From Deltaproteobacteria bacterium (GTDB lineage: Bacteria > Desulfobacterota > Desulfobulbia > Desulfobulbales > Desulfobulbaceae), in assembly GCA_024277485.1 (NCBI GenBank), contig JAJRVA010000241.1, positions 1 to 5,907 of the forward strand: a stretch of DNA of 5,907 nucleotides, in the 5' to 3' direction. Positions 1 through 5,907 of this stretch are shown in pieces (position 1 is the first letter of the stretch; each line of letters starts with the position of its first letter). Below the pieces are notes generated by a model, which searched no databases, was not told the DNA's origin, and saw only the letters and a program-made list of their open reading frames with translations. A program made the translations under genes and the position numbers.

Positions 1-1585
1 AGCGTTCAAAGTTAACGGTGAGAAGGGCGGCAAGTTGCCGGGCAACCTCTGTTTTGCCGACACCTGTCGGACCGGCAAAAAGAAAGGACCCTGTCGGGGA
101 CTGCGGATTGCCAAGCCCTGCCCGGGAGCGCTTGACAGCCTGGACAACGCTGCTGATGGCTTCGTCCTGGCCGAAAATAACGGATTTGAGATCATGCTCC
201 AGGTCACGCAGGTTGGAAAAATCCTGGACAGTCTTGCTGGTAACCGGCACGCGGGCGATTTTTGACACGACCTGTTCCACATCACGGGTACGGACCATGC
301 GGCCGGTTTTGCCGGCTAACCGGAAAGCAGCCCCGACCTCGTCCATGACGTCAATGGCCTTGTCAGGCAGGAAGCGATCGTTAATATACCGTTCAGCCAG
401 CTCTGCCGTGGCGCGGACTGCCGTTTTCGCATAGCGGATCTGGTGATGCTCCTCATAGCGCGACTTGAGGCCGTTTAAAATGCCGCAGGTGTCTTCCACC
501 GATGGTTCTTCGATATCGATCTTCTGAAATCGTCTTGACAGGGCCCGGTCTTTCTCTATGTGATTTTTGTATTCCTCATAGGTTGTGCTGCCTATGCAGC
601 GGATGGTCCCCGCCTGGAGGGCAGGCTTGAGGAGGTTGGAGGCATCCATGGAGCCGCCGCTTGTGGCCCCCGCGCCGACTATTGTATGCATCTCGTCGAT
701 AAACAGGATGGCATGGTCCATTTTTTCAATGGCGCCGATGACGGCCTTCAGTCTTTTTTCAAAGTCCCCCCGGTACTTGGTCCCGGCGACCAGGGTTCCC
801 ATATCAAGCATATAAATTTCCGTGTCGCGGAGCAGGTCAGGCACACGTTTGTCGGCATTCTTGCTGTTTTCGCTCCTGGCTACCTGGTCCTCATGGATCC
901 GGAGGGCAAGCCCTTCTGCCATGGCTGTCTTGCCGACCCCCGGTTCACCAACGAGAAGGGGGTTGTTTTTCCGGCGCCGGCACAGGACCTGCATCATGCG
1001 CATAAGCTCATGGTCACGCCCGATCAGGGGATCAATATTTCCCTCTGCAGCACGTCTGGCAAAGTTGACGGTGAACTGTTCAAGCGGATCCGCTTCCGTC
1101 TTTTCTTTTTTCTTACCGGGAGTCGCAGCGGGCTTGGGACGGGGCTCTTTCTGAAAGGTTTCCGGCAGTGAATGGGAAATGTATTCCAGCACATCGATCC
1201 TGCCGATCCCCTCGGTACCCAGGAAATAAACGGCATGGGAATCCGGTTCGGCAAATATTGCGACCAGGACATCGCCGGTGTCCACCTGTTTCTTGCCGCA
1301 GCTCTGCACATGATTGACCGCCCTCTGCAGGACCCGGTTGAAGGCGACCGTCTGGGATGGTTCATCGGACGAATTTTTCAGGACCGGCAGGCCGCCGGAG
1401 AAAAAACTTTCAAGACTTTTTTTGAGTTTTTCCTCGTTTCCTCCGCACTGGTTGATGACATGTTTTGTCATGTCGTCGTACAGCAGACCATACAGCATAT
1501 GTTCCACAGTCACATATTCATGCCTGTAGCTCTTCGCCTCTTTGATCGCCTTTATAAGGGCAAGTTCCAGTTCGCGACTTAACAT
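1..1585 (-). CDS. clpA: ClpA, ATP-dependent unfoldase subunit of the ClpAP protease (3' end cut by window edge)
   Basis: ClpA is a cytoplasmic hexameric AAA+ unfoldase with two ATPase rings; it unfolds substrates, including those delivered by ClpS, into the ClpP chamber. I translated the frame from the ATG at 1585 and found 528 uninterrupted codons to the edge. The N-domain begins [10 protein letters not shown] and includes [10 protein letters not shown] and [12 protein letters not shown], as in E. coli ClpA. The first ATPase domain has Walker A GEPGVGKT (213-220), pore-loop GTKYRG with Y271, Walker B LFIDE (E298) and arginine fingers R351/R352. The second domain starts near 465 and shows Walker A GPTGVGKT (505-512); the rest is outside. 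Compared with E. coli ClpA as I remember it, there is an extra segment of about 13 residues (236-248) between Walker A and B of the first domain. The start is supported by AGGA nine bases upstream and by alignment with the E. coli N-terminus. ClpA rather than ClpB or ClpC is indicated by the N-domain, the absence of a long coiled-coil middle domain and the clpS neighbour. Confidence 0.97.
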   Translation of the reverse strand, partial: MLSRELELALIKAIKEAKSYRHEYVTVEHMLYGLLYDDMTKHVINQCGGNEEKLKKSLESFFSGGLPVLKNSSDEPSQTVAFNRVLQRAVNHVQSCGKKQVDTGDVLVAIFAEPDSHAVYFLGTEGIGRIDVLEYISHSLPETFQKEPRPKPAATPGKKKEKTEADPLEQFTVNFARRAAEGNIDPLIGRDHELMRMMQVLCRRRKNNPLLVGEPGVGKTAMAEGLALRIHEDQVARSENSKNADKRVPDLLRDTEIYMLDMGTLVAGTKYRGDFEKRLKAVIGAIEKMDHAILFIDEMHTIVGAGATSGGSMDASNLLKPALQAGTIRCIGSTTYEEYKNHIEKDRALSRRFQKIDIEEPSVEDTCGILNGLKSRYEEHHQIRYAKTAVRATAELAERYINDRFLPDKAIDVMDEVGAAFRLAGKTGRMVRTRDVEQVVSKIARVPVTSKTVQDFSNLRDLEHDLKSVIFGQDEAISSVVQAVKRSRAGLGNPQSPTGSFLFAGPTGVGKTEVARQLAALLTVNFER

Positions 1586-1594
1586 GGTATTTTT

Positions 1595-1599
1595 TCCTA
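1595..1599 (-). promoter_or_regulatory. Ribosome binding site of clpA
   Basis: TAGGA on the minus strand, with nine bases between it and the ATG at 1585. It lies in the 17-nt leader AGTTAGGAAAAAATACC, between the start codon and the putative mobile element, and so survived the proposed insertion. Confidence 0.7.
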
Positions 1600-1602
1600 A
1601 CT

Positions 1603-1610
1603 GACTCATC
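1603..1610. repeat. Left copy of 8-bp direct repeat (candidate target-site duplication)
   Basis: GACTCATC at 1603-1610 is repeated exactly at 1768-1775. The two copies bracket a segment that begins GTAA and ends TTAC. The match extends one base further (GACTCATCG), because the next base is G on both sides. Eight bases is the usual target duplication of IS66-family elements. A caution: ACTCATC also occurs at 1614-1620, so this area is locally repetitive. Confidence 0.55.
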
Positions 1611-1659
1611 GTAACTCATCACAGGGTCGTAACTCTGCGTTTTCATTTAGCTCAAACGT

Positions 1660-1767
1660 GTAAGCGGTCACAGGCGCCCCAGATTTACGAAGTTTCTCCC
1701 GTTCATTATAGCCCCTCTATGCGGGCGGGAGAAACCGCGTGAAGATGGGGTGCATGTGATCGCTTAC
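1660..1767. repeat. Long imperfect inverted repeat (42-bp arms, 24-bp centre)
   Basis: Arms are 1660-1701 and 1726-1767. They match at 34 of 42 positions without gaps: 18 of 21 in the outer half (GTAAGCG...CACA...CCCC) and 16 of 21 in the inner half, ending in a perfect 10-bp block GTTTCTCCCG/CGGGAGAAAC. The centre can form a further small stem (ATAG/CTAT). Counting G-U pairs, RNA from the plus strand pairs at 37 of 42 positions and RNA from the minus (clp) strand at 35, so both would fold strongly. Neither side is followed by a T tract, so it is not a classical intrinsic terminator. In the clpS-clpA transcript it could nevertheless affect readthrough or mRNA decay. Confidence 0.85.
1705..1733 (-). 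promoter_or_regulatory. Possible sigma70-type promoter for clpA inside the palindrome
   Basis: On the minus strand an exact TATAAT (1705-1710) is preceded, after 17 bases, by TTCTCC (1728-1733), a poor match to TTGACA. The -10 box sits in the unpaired centre of the inverted repeat and points to clpA, about 120 bases upstream of its start codon. With such a weak -35 box this is only a candidate. If active, it would let clpA be transcribed independently of clpS. Confidence 0.3.
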
Positions 1768-1775
1768 GACTCATC
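1768..1775. repeat. Right copy of 8-bp direct repeat (candidate target-site duplication)
   Basis: GACTCATC, identical to 1603-1610. This copy overlaps the clpS stop codon (TGA is the complement of 1771-1773). The proposed insertion therefore fell immediately after the end of clpS and left its reading frame intact. Confidence 0.55.
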
Positions 1776-2124
1776 GGGTCACTTTTTCCAGTGAGCACTT
1801 GAGTGGAAATTGATTCTGCCTGGCCATGTCATGGACAATGGCCACCTTGGTTTCACCGATTTCCCGGACATACACTCCTGCAACACCCAGTCCCTGGTGG
1901 TGGACATTCAGCATAATCCGGGTGGCCTCGCTGGTGTCTTTCCTGAAAACGGTTTCGAGCACCATGACAACAAAGTCCATGGTGGTATAGTCATCATTAT
2001 GAAGCAGCACTTTATACAGCGGAGGCTCCCGGAGTTCGAGATGGTCCCTCTGCTGTTTTTTTTCCTTGATATCAGCCTTGTCCTTGCCCATACCTGTGGG
2101 ATTTTGATTAAGTTCAATCTTCAT
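1771..2124 (-). CDS. clpS: ClpS, adaptor of the ClpAP protease for N-degron substrates
   Basis: ClpS binds proteins with destabilising N-terminal residues and docks on the ClpA N-domain to deliver them for degradation. The 117-residue product has the family core at about 34-115: [20 protein letters not shown], then a helix, LNVHHQG, and the C-terminal [13 protein letters not shown] and PLKCSLEK. Residues matching the E. coli N-degron pocket are N43, D44, D45, M49 and H75, so it should be a functional adaptor rather than a degenerate paralogue. The first 33 residues are charged and probably flexible; that extension is used by the family to engage ClpA. The start at 2124 has AGGA three bases upstream, which is tight. 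The next Met (codon 12) has a weaker site and would shorten this extension. The gene lies directly upstream of clpA, its partner, separated by 185 bp that mostly consist of the putative element. Confidence 0.97.
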   Translation of the reverse strand: MKIELNQNPTGMGKDKADIKEKKQQRDHLELREPPLYKVLLHNDDYTTMDFVVMVLETVFRKDTSEATRIMLNVHHQGLGVAGVYVREIGETKVAIVHDMARQNQFPLKCSLEKVTR

Positions 2125-2137
2125 CGTTCCTGTTTGA

Positions 2138-2182
2138 GTATCACGTATACTATTATTGTAATGCTCTGTGATTTTTTTTCAA
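2138..2182 (-). promoter_or_regulatory. Candidate sigma70-type promoter of clpS(-clpA)
   Basis: On the minus strand TTGAAA (2177-2182) and TACAAT (2155-2160) are separated by 16 bases, each within two mismatches of consensus. The spacer starts with an A run. The transcript would begin some 25 bases before the clpS ATG. An imperfect palindrome, GTATCACGTATAC (2138-2150), lies just downstream of the -10 box and could be an operator or mere chance. The promoter fills the short gap after holA and suggests that clpS-clpA is expressed separately from the holA unit. Confidence 0.5.
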
Positions 2183-2192
2183 GAACGGTTTG

Positions 2193-3554
2193 TCACCGCG
2201 TGAGCATGTTTATTATGAGATGCGAGATGACCGTGCCCGGAGCAACCGGTGAGCCCTTGATGCGGAAATCAGCCTGCAGGGCAAGTTCCAGCCAGTCCTT
2301 CAGGGTGGAGAGAGGGAAACCTGCAGCAGCCTTGAACTGCATATACACCGCAAAAGGATGCCCTGAAAGTTCTTTCTTCCACTGCTGGTTTTTTTTCAGC
2401 AGGGGAAGGCACTGGCGCTGGAAGCTGGCCGGCGGCATGGACGGACTGTACTCCGTTTCCGGAAGTTCCTGCAGGGCCCGGAACAGGAGCAGGGTACGCA
2501 GGTAGTTCCTGACAGTAGCAATGATGGCCAGGGGATGGATACCATTTTCCTGGAGCCGCTGGGCAACAAGCAGGGAGCGCTCCATATCCCGTTTGCCCAG
2601 GGCTTCTGTCAGCTCGAAAAGGGCTTCCTGGCGCGTGCGGCCGACCAGGGCATCCAGGTCGGCCTGTTCAATTTCTTTCCTGGGCCCGGCAAAAAGGGCC
2701 AGTTTTTCCGTTTCCATGGCCACTGCTACCGGGTGAAAGCCGACCCTTTCAAAGAGCAGGTCAGCCACCTGCGGTCGCATGGTTTTGTTGTAATGGGCCA
2801 GGGTATCCCGCAACACTTCAAGCAGGACGGACCGCTGGTCCTTTTTGGCCCGGTTACTGTTCCCTGCTTCAACACTGAGATCCACAACGATATACCTGTC
2901 CGCCAGGAGCTTGAAAAGGCGTTTTCGCCTGTCCACATCCTCTGCCAGCAGGACCAGGATGTTCTGGACCGGTATCCCTGCGGTCAGGGTGTCTTCAAGG
3001 TCCTGAGCCGGATCGGCGGCAGCAGGCGTCTCTGCCGTCATCCTGTCGGTGGCGGCTGTCTTCAGCAGTCCCTCGGTCCAGGCAAGGTCTTCCGATGGTC
3101 TGGCAAAGCCGAAGGCCTTTTTCCATGCAGTGGCCGAGAGCATTCCCGGGTCATTATCAGGGTCCGCGCAGTCAAGTCCGGCTGCTTCGAGCATGGCGCA
3201 GAGATAGCCCGCTGCCAGCGGCAGGTTGTTGTCCCTGTGCGCGGTAACCGTTCTCCTCCACAGTGAATGGGTGATTTTCTGCGAATGAAAAAGTCGTGTA
3301 TCGTTGATCCGGTAGACCTGGCGGCCCGGAAACAGGCTGTAACTGCTGACCCGGCCCAGTATGGAGGAAAAATTCTCCTGGCTGCCATCCATGACATGAA
3401 GGTTGCCGCCTCCTGCCAGCAGGGCGGCCGTGATTTTTTCCGCCGCCTGCTGACACAGGAAACGTTCTCCATGGATCAGGTAGACCTGGGATGGATTTTT
3501 TTCTGCTGTTTTTGTGATGAACGTGTCCAGCTGGTCTCGGGTAATAACGGTCAT
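2193..3554 (-). CDS. holA: DNA polymerase III subunit delta (clamp-loader wrench), with internal extension
   Basis: The delta subunit is part of the replicative clamp loader and opens the beta clamp for loading onto DNA. The 453-residue product starts with a delta-type first domain (QVYLIHGERFLCQQAAEKI, 23-41), followed by SYSLFPGRQ, in which L74 and F75 correspond to the E. coli clamp-binding LF pair. NILVLLAEDVDRRKRLFKLL (198-217) matches the usual delta segment. A second domain (VADLLFERVGFHPVAVAMETEKLALF) and a helical collar domain (ALFELTEALGKRD...LRTLLLFRAL) follow. Delta is usually about 340 residues; the surplus lies mainly between residues 95 and 195 and looks helical and acidic, ending in an Ala/Pro-rich linker. 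The start overlaps the upstream stop by four bases (ATGA), with AGGAG five bases before the ATG, so translation is probably coupled. As in other delta subunits no Walker A motif is seen. Confidence 0.93.
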   Translation of the reverse strand: MTVITRDQLDTFITKTAEKNPSQVYLIHGERFLCQQAAEKITAALLAGGGNLHVMDGSQENFSSILGRVSSYSLFPGRQVYRINDTRLFHSQKITHSLWRRTVTAHRDNNLPLAAGYLCAMLEAAGLDCADPDNDPGMLSATAWKKAFGFARPSEDLAWTEGLLKTAATDRMTAETPAAADPAQDLEDTLTAGIPVQNILVLLAEDVDRRKRLFKLLADRYIVVDLSVEAGNSNRAKKDQRSVLLEVLRDTLAHYNKTMRPQVADLLFERVGFHPVAVAMETEKLALFAGPRKEIEQADLDALVGRTRQEALFELTEALGKRDMERSLLVAQRLQENGIHPLAIIATVRNYLRTLLLFRALQELPETEYSPSMPPASFQRQCLPLLKKNQQWKKELSGHPFAVYMQFKAAAGFPLSTLKDWLELALQADFRIKGSPVAPGTVISHLIINMLTR

Positions 3555-5907
3555 AAGCTCTCCTGCTGAACGAGGATTTTTTGCTCATTTTCCATGCCGC
3601 CTGGGGCCCGGTTTCTTTCCCCGGGCCTGGCTCCGGCCTGCTGCTTCTTTTCTGCATCCAGGATTTTGTGCAGAATGGCGGGCAGGGATCCCGGCTGCAG
3701 GTAATCCCGGCCATGGCCTCCCTGGAAAATAAACGCCAGCTCCCGGGCCGTGTCTTTCCATGAGATCGAGACGGGATTTTTCGCCACGACCTCAAAAAAA
3801 CTTTTGTTATACGGGTCATTGATGACGGCCAGCCCGGTCCCGATAGTGGCAAGGATATCAACCCTGCCGAGGAACATCCGGTTAAGCCGGGTATAGGCCT
3901 TGACGCCGCCGCAGGAGCCAAGGCTTAAAAATCGCTGCTTTGCCTCAAGGTCTTTTGCGGTCAGCCTTTTCTTTTTCAGCAGGCTGGTCAGGGGGTCGGT
4001 CATCTGTTCCGACCTCCAGTAGCTGTGTCCCCGCTGGGCAAACATTTCCGTGCCGCTCAGGATGAACCGCTCCATCAGCAGTTCCTGGTTCTGTTCACCG
4101 CTGTACACAAAGGTGGCATGGTTGATTGTTACCCCGTTGATGCGGCGGATAAAGGAAACCGCGTAGCTGTTGCGCTGCATGCTGGTAAACAGACGCGGTA
4201 GCCCCCGGGACGGTTTTGCCTGGGTCTGCCTGATAAGCTGCAGGATTTCCTTTTTCTGTTTTTCAGGCAGTGTTCTGAGCGTGAAGGTATCTGAAAGAGC
4301 CATGCGGTAGCCGCTTTGCAGAAGCATGCGGCCATTTGACCGAAACGAATCCAGGCCGTCATCATCCGGGTGAAAGATGGAGATGGAGCTGAGCATGCCG
4401 TCTGATTTCCACTGGGTAAAGGGGGTGGTGAGATAACGCTGCAGGTCCACGGCGCCGTGCTTGACGACCAGCCGGGTTATGGTGATGCGATCTGCCGGTC
4501 CAAGGAGCTGTGGAAATTCCTCCAGGAAGTACTGGAGGATAACCGTTATGAGGCGCGAATAGGTTGCCGTGCCGGAGTCGGCCTGCCTGCCCATCCTGTT
4601 GATCAGAAAGCTCCTTGCCGAAGGCTTGAGGACCTCCAGCAGGTGCATGAACGTGGCAGAGAAGAGGATAATGGAGTCTTCATCCTGAAAGGCGGATCTG
4701 GCAACCAGGTCGAGAATCTGTTCCTGTTCCCTGACATTATCCGGGAAAAAAGTGGTGAGTTTGCCTTTCTGGGCAAGGCTGACAACAAAGTTGGAAACAA
4801 ACTGGTTGTCCGCGTCAGTTTTTTTCAGGAAAACAAGGAGGTTGCCTGAAAAGTCCCGGTCAACGCGTTTTTTCAGGATCGGCACAAGTATATTGCGAAA
4901 CGAGCTGTCATAAAGTTCACTGCCCTGGGAGAGCAGGGCGTAAATATTTGCCGAGGTCAGCCTGCGTGCCGTTTCAACCCGTTCCGCCGCAGTGGCTTTT
5001 TTCAGAAGAGCGATACGGGAGCTTTTTTTCGAGGTGGAATAAAAATTGTCCCCGAAACGGGACCTGACCCGGGGCGAGAGCGCTTCGAAGCGTTCCTGAA
5101 TATGTTTATTGGAATAGCCGGCCAGGGCCCGGTTTGATATCTCAATGCCGAACCGGTCGGTTACGGCGTGCAGGTTGTTGATCTTCCAGATCAGCTCCTC
5201 TCCGCCATCGTACAATGCCCTGAGAAGTATTTTTTTTCGTTCCTGTTTGAGTTTGTAGAACTGCTGTTCCTGGACCTCCGGCGGGTTGGCGAAGAATCCG
5301 GTCAACCAGAACCAGCCTTCGTCAGGTGTCATGGCATCGGTGGAAAACAGGGTGTTGGCATTCCAGGCATCATCCTGATGCAGAAGAGACAGAAGGGGGA
5401 GGGCATCCAGCATGACACTGATCCGCATTCCGGCGATACCCGCAAATGCACCGGCGGCCCGGGCTTTGTGCTTATGCAGCCGGGCAATGGCCCCTAATCC
5501 GTCCAAGGCCTGTTCCGCATTGATATCACGGATGGAAAGAAAGGCCTGTATGGCCCTGTGCTGCGTATCATCAAATCTGGTTAACAGCGGAATGGTTTTC
5601 AGACCATATGCGGCCGATATTCCAGGCAGGCTGCAGTAGCTGCGAAACGACCTGGAGGCCTCGTAGTTCAGAGTTTTGATTGCCGGCAGGGCGGTTAAAG
5701 CGAGTTTGGCGGTTGCGCCTTCCAGATCGCCCCACTTTTCAAAGGTCAGGGCCTGTTCATATGACAGGTCAAGTTCGAGAAGGGCGGCCCAGGCCAGTTT
5801 ACTTTTTTCAAAATCAATGTCCTCCATTTCGCACATTTTCCGGAAAACACGCATGGAATTGTAGCTGAGACCGCCAATGACTTCACGGCCGAACTCAAGC
5901 TCATCCG
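3551..5907 (-). CDS. Large helical protein with C-terminal caspase/gingipain-like (clan CD) cysteine peptidase motifs; 5' end cut by window edge
   Basis: I do not recognise a named family. The frame stays open to the window edge, upstream of the Met at 5854, adding ELEFGREVIGGLSYNS in front of MRVFRKMCEM; the true start is therefore outside. Numbering from that Met (767 residues to the stop), 20-540 appears all-helical, rich in Leu/Ala and reminiscent of helical-repeat scaffolds, with no clear membrane segment. The C-terminal part changes character: a hydrophobic strand VTINHATFVYSG (575-586), FILSGTEMFAQRGHSYW with H610, RFLSLGSCGG with C648, then VDILATIGTG (665-674). His followed by Cys 38 residues later, each after a beta-strand, fits the clan CD dyad arrangement. 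The tail (about 735-767) is polar and probably disordered. The gene ends inside the holA start codon and is likely co-transcribed with it. The peptidase call is inferred from motifs; it could instead be an inactive caspase-fold protein. Substrate and location are unknown. Confidence 0.85.
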   Translation of the reverse strand, partial: DELEFGREVIGGLSYNSMRVFRKMCEMEDIDFEKSKLAWAALLELDLSYEQALTFEKWGDLEGATAKLALTALPAIKTLNYEASRSFRSYCSLPGISAAYGLKTIPLLTRFDDTQHRAIQAFLSIRDINAEQALDGLGAIARLHKHKARAAGAFAGIAGMRISVMLDALPLLSLLHQDDAWNANTLFSTDAMTPDEGWFWLTGFFANPPEVQEQQFYKLKQERKKILLRALYDGGEELIWKINNLHAVTDRFGIEISNRALAGYSNKHIQERFEALSPRVRSRFGDNFYSTSKKSSRIALLKKATAAERVETARRLTSANIYALLSQGSELYDSSFRNILVPILKKRVDRDFSGNLLVFLKKTDADNQFVSNFVVSLAQKGKLTTFFPDNVREQEQILDLVARSAFQDEDSIILFSATFMHLLEVLKPSARSFLINRMGRQADSGTATYSRLITVILQYFLEEFPQLLGPADRITITRLVVKHGAVDLQRYLTTPFTQWKSDGMLSSISIFHPDDDGLDSFRSNGRMLLQSGYRMALSDTFTLRTLPEKQKKEILQLIRQTQAKPSRGLPRLFTSMQRNSYAVSFIRRINGVTINHATFVYSGEQNQELLMERFILSGTEMFAQRGHSYWRSEQMTDPLTSLLKKKRLTAKDLEAKQRFLSLGSCGGVKAYTRLNRMFLGRVDILATIGTGLAVINDPYNKSFFEVVAKNPVSISWKDTARELAFIFQGGHGRDYLQPGSLPAILHKILDAEKKQQAGARPGERNRAPGGMENEQKILVQQESL
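3560..3564 (-). promoter_or_regulatory. Ribosome binding site of holA inside the upstream gene
   Basis: AGGAG on the minus strand, five bases before the holA ATG (3554), lies within the last codons of the upstream gene. Together with the ATGA overlap it fixes the holA start and supports translational coupling. Confidence 0.7.

Larger units (their letters stand above)
1611..1767. mobile_element. Putative MITE-like element with IS66-type GTAA...TTAC ends, inserted between clpS and clpA
   Basis: This 157-bp non-coding segment fills nearly the whole clpS-clpA spacer. It is bracketed by exact 8-bp direct repeats (1603-1610 and 1768-1775). Its left end, GTAACTCATCACAGG, matches the reverse complement of its right end, GTAAGCGATCACATG, at 11 of 15 positions. 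A better copy of the right end lies inside, at 1660-1680, and forms the long palindrome annotated separately. GTAA ends with 8-bp duplications are known for IS66-family insertion sequences; assignment to that family is my inference. It contains no transposase, so it would have to be moved in trans. Alternative boundaries are 1660-1767 (cleaner inverted repeat, but no flanking duplication). It could also be a REP-like or simply structured intergenic repeat. Confidence 0.55.

Noticed and set aside
560..1582. Two plus-strand open frames (203 and 136 codons) opposite clpA
   Set aside because: They run antisense to the conserved ClpA domains, which account for the sequence completely.
1660..1767. 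Intrinsic terminator between clpS and clpA
   Set aside because: The hairpin is long, but no T tract follows it on either strand, and it is longer and more interrupted than a normal terminator stem.
1768..1775. Element insertion disrupting clpS
   Set aside because: The ClpS C-terminus (CSLEKVTR) is complete compared with the family, and the stop codon falls inside the proposed duplicated site, so the gene is intact.
2171..2180. Run of eight T on the plus strand as a terminator tail
   Set aside because: No stable GC-rich stem precedes it on the plus strand. On the minus strand it is an A run inside the clpS promoter spacer.
1810..2505. Plus-strand open frame of 231 codons
   Set aside because: It lies antisense to clpS and the end of holA, both with clear family matches. 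Its translation resembles no family and it has no credible ribosome site.
2535..3266. Plus-strand open frame of 243 codons
   Set aside because: It lies entirely antisense to holA; the frame is open because of the codon composition of holA, and its translation shows no recognisable motif.
3172..3921. Minus-strand open frame of 249 codons spanning the holA start
   Set aside because: It is a shifted frame across two real genes, with a Pro/Ser/Arg-rich translation typical of a shadow frame.

Overview
The window is a compact stretch of bacterial chromosome with four protein-coding genes, all on the minus strand. In the direction of transcription (high to low coordinate) they are: a large gene of unknown function whose 5' end lies beyond the right edge; holA (DNA polymerase III delta subunit); clpS (adaptor of the ClpAP protease); and clpA (its AAA+ unfoldase), whose 3' end lies beyond the left edge. 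A clpS-clpA pair with an E. coli-like ClpA points to a Proteobacteria-like Gram-negative or a Desulfobacterota (former deltaproteobacteria) lineage. I lean to the latter on general impression only; no marker in the window settles it. I see no rRNA, tRNA, CRISPR array or complete transposase gene.

Right half (3551-5907): the unknown gene encodes at least 784 residues. Most of it looks like an all-helical scaffold. Its C-terminal 200 or so residues carry two motifs, RGHSYW and LGSCGG, each following a hydrophobic segment. Their order and spacing (H610, C648) match the His-Cys dyad of clan CD (caspase/gingipain/CHAT-like) cysteine peptidases. Its stop codon overlaps the holA start (ATGA), so the two are probably translationally coupled. 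holA (2193-3554) keeps the clamp-binding SLF motif but is about 110 residues longer than the usual delta subunit, apparently through an insert early in the protein.

Left half (1-2192): clpS has its own plausible sigma70-type promoter just after holA, so the Clp genes probably form a separate transcription unit. ClpS recognises N-degron substrates and hands them to ClpA, which unfolds and feeds them to ClpP (not in this window). Both proteins keep their key functional residues.

The most notable non-coding feature is the spacer between clpS and clpA. It holds a long imperfect palindrome inside what looks like a small non-autonomous mobile element (about 157 bp). The element begins GTAA, ends TTAC and is flanked by an exact 8-bp direct repeat, GACTCATC. 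These are the traits of IS66-family ends and target duplications. Removing the element and one repeat copy would restore a 20-nt clpS-clpA spacer with an intact ribosome binding site, which suggests a recent insertion into a tight operon. The element also brings a TATAAT box facing clpA. The two points most worth following up are this element and the caspase-like protein.
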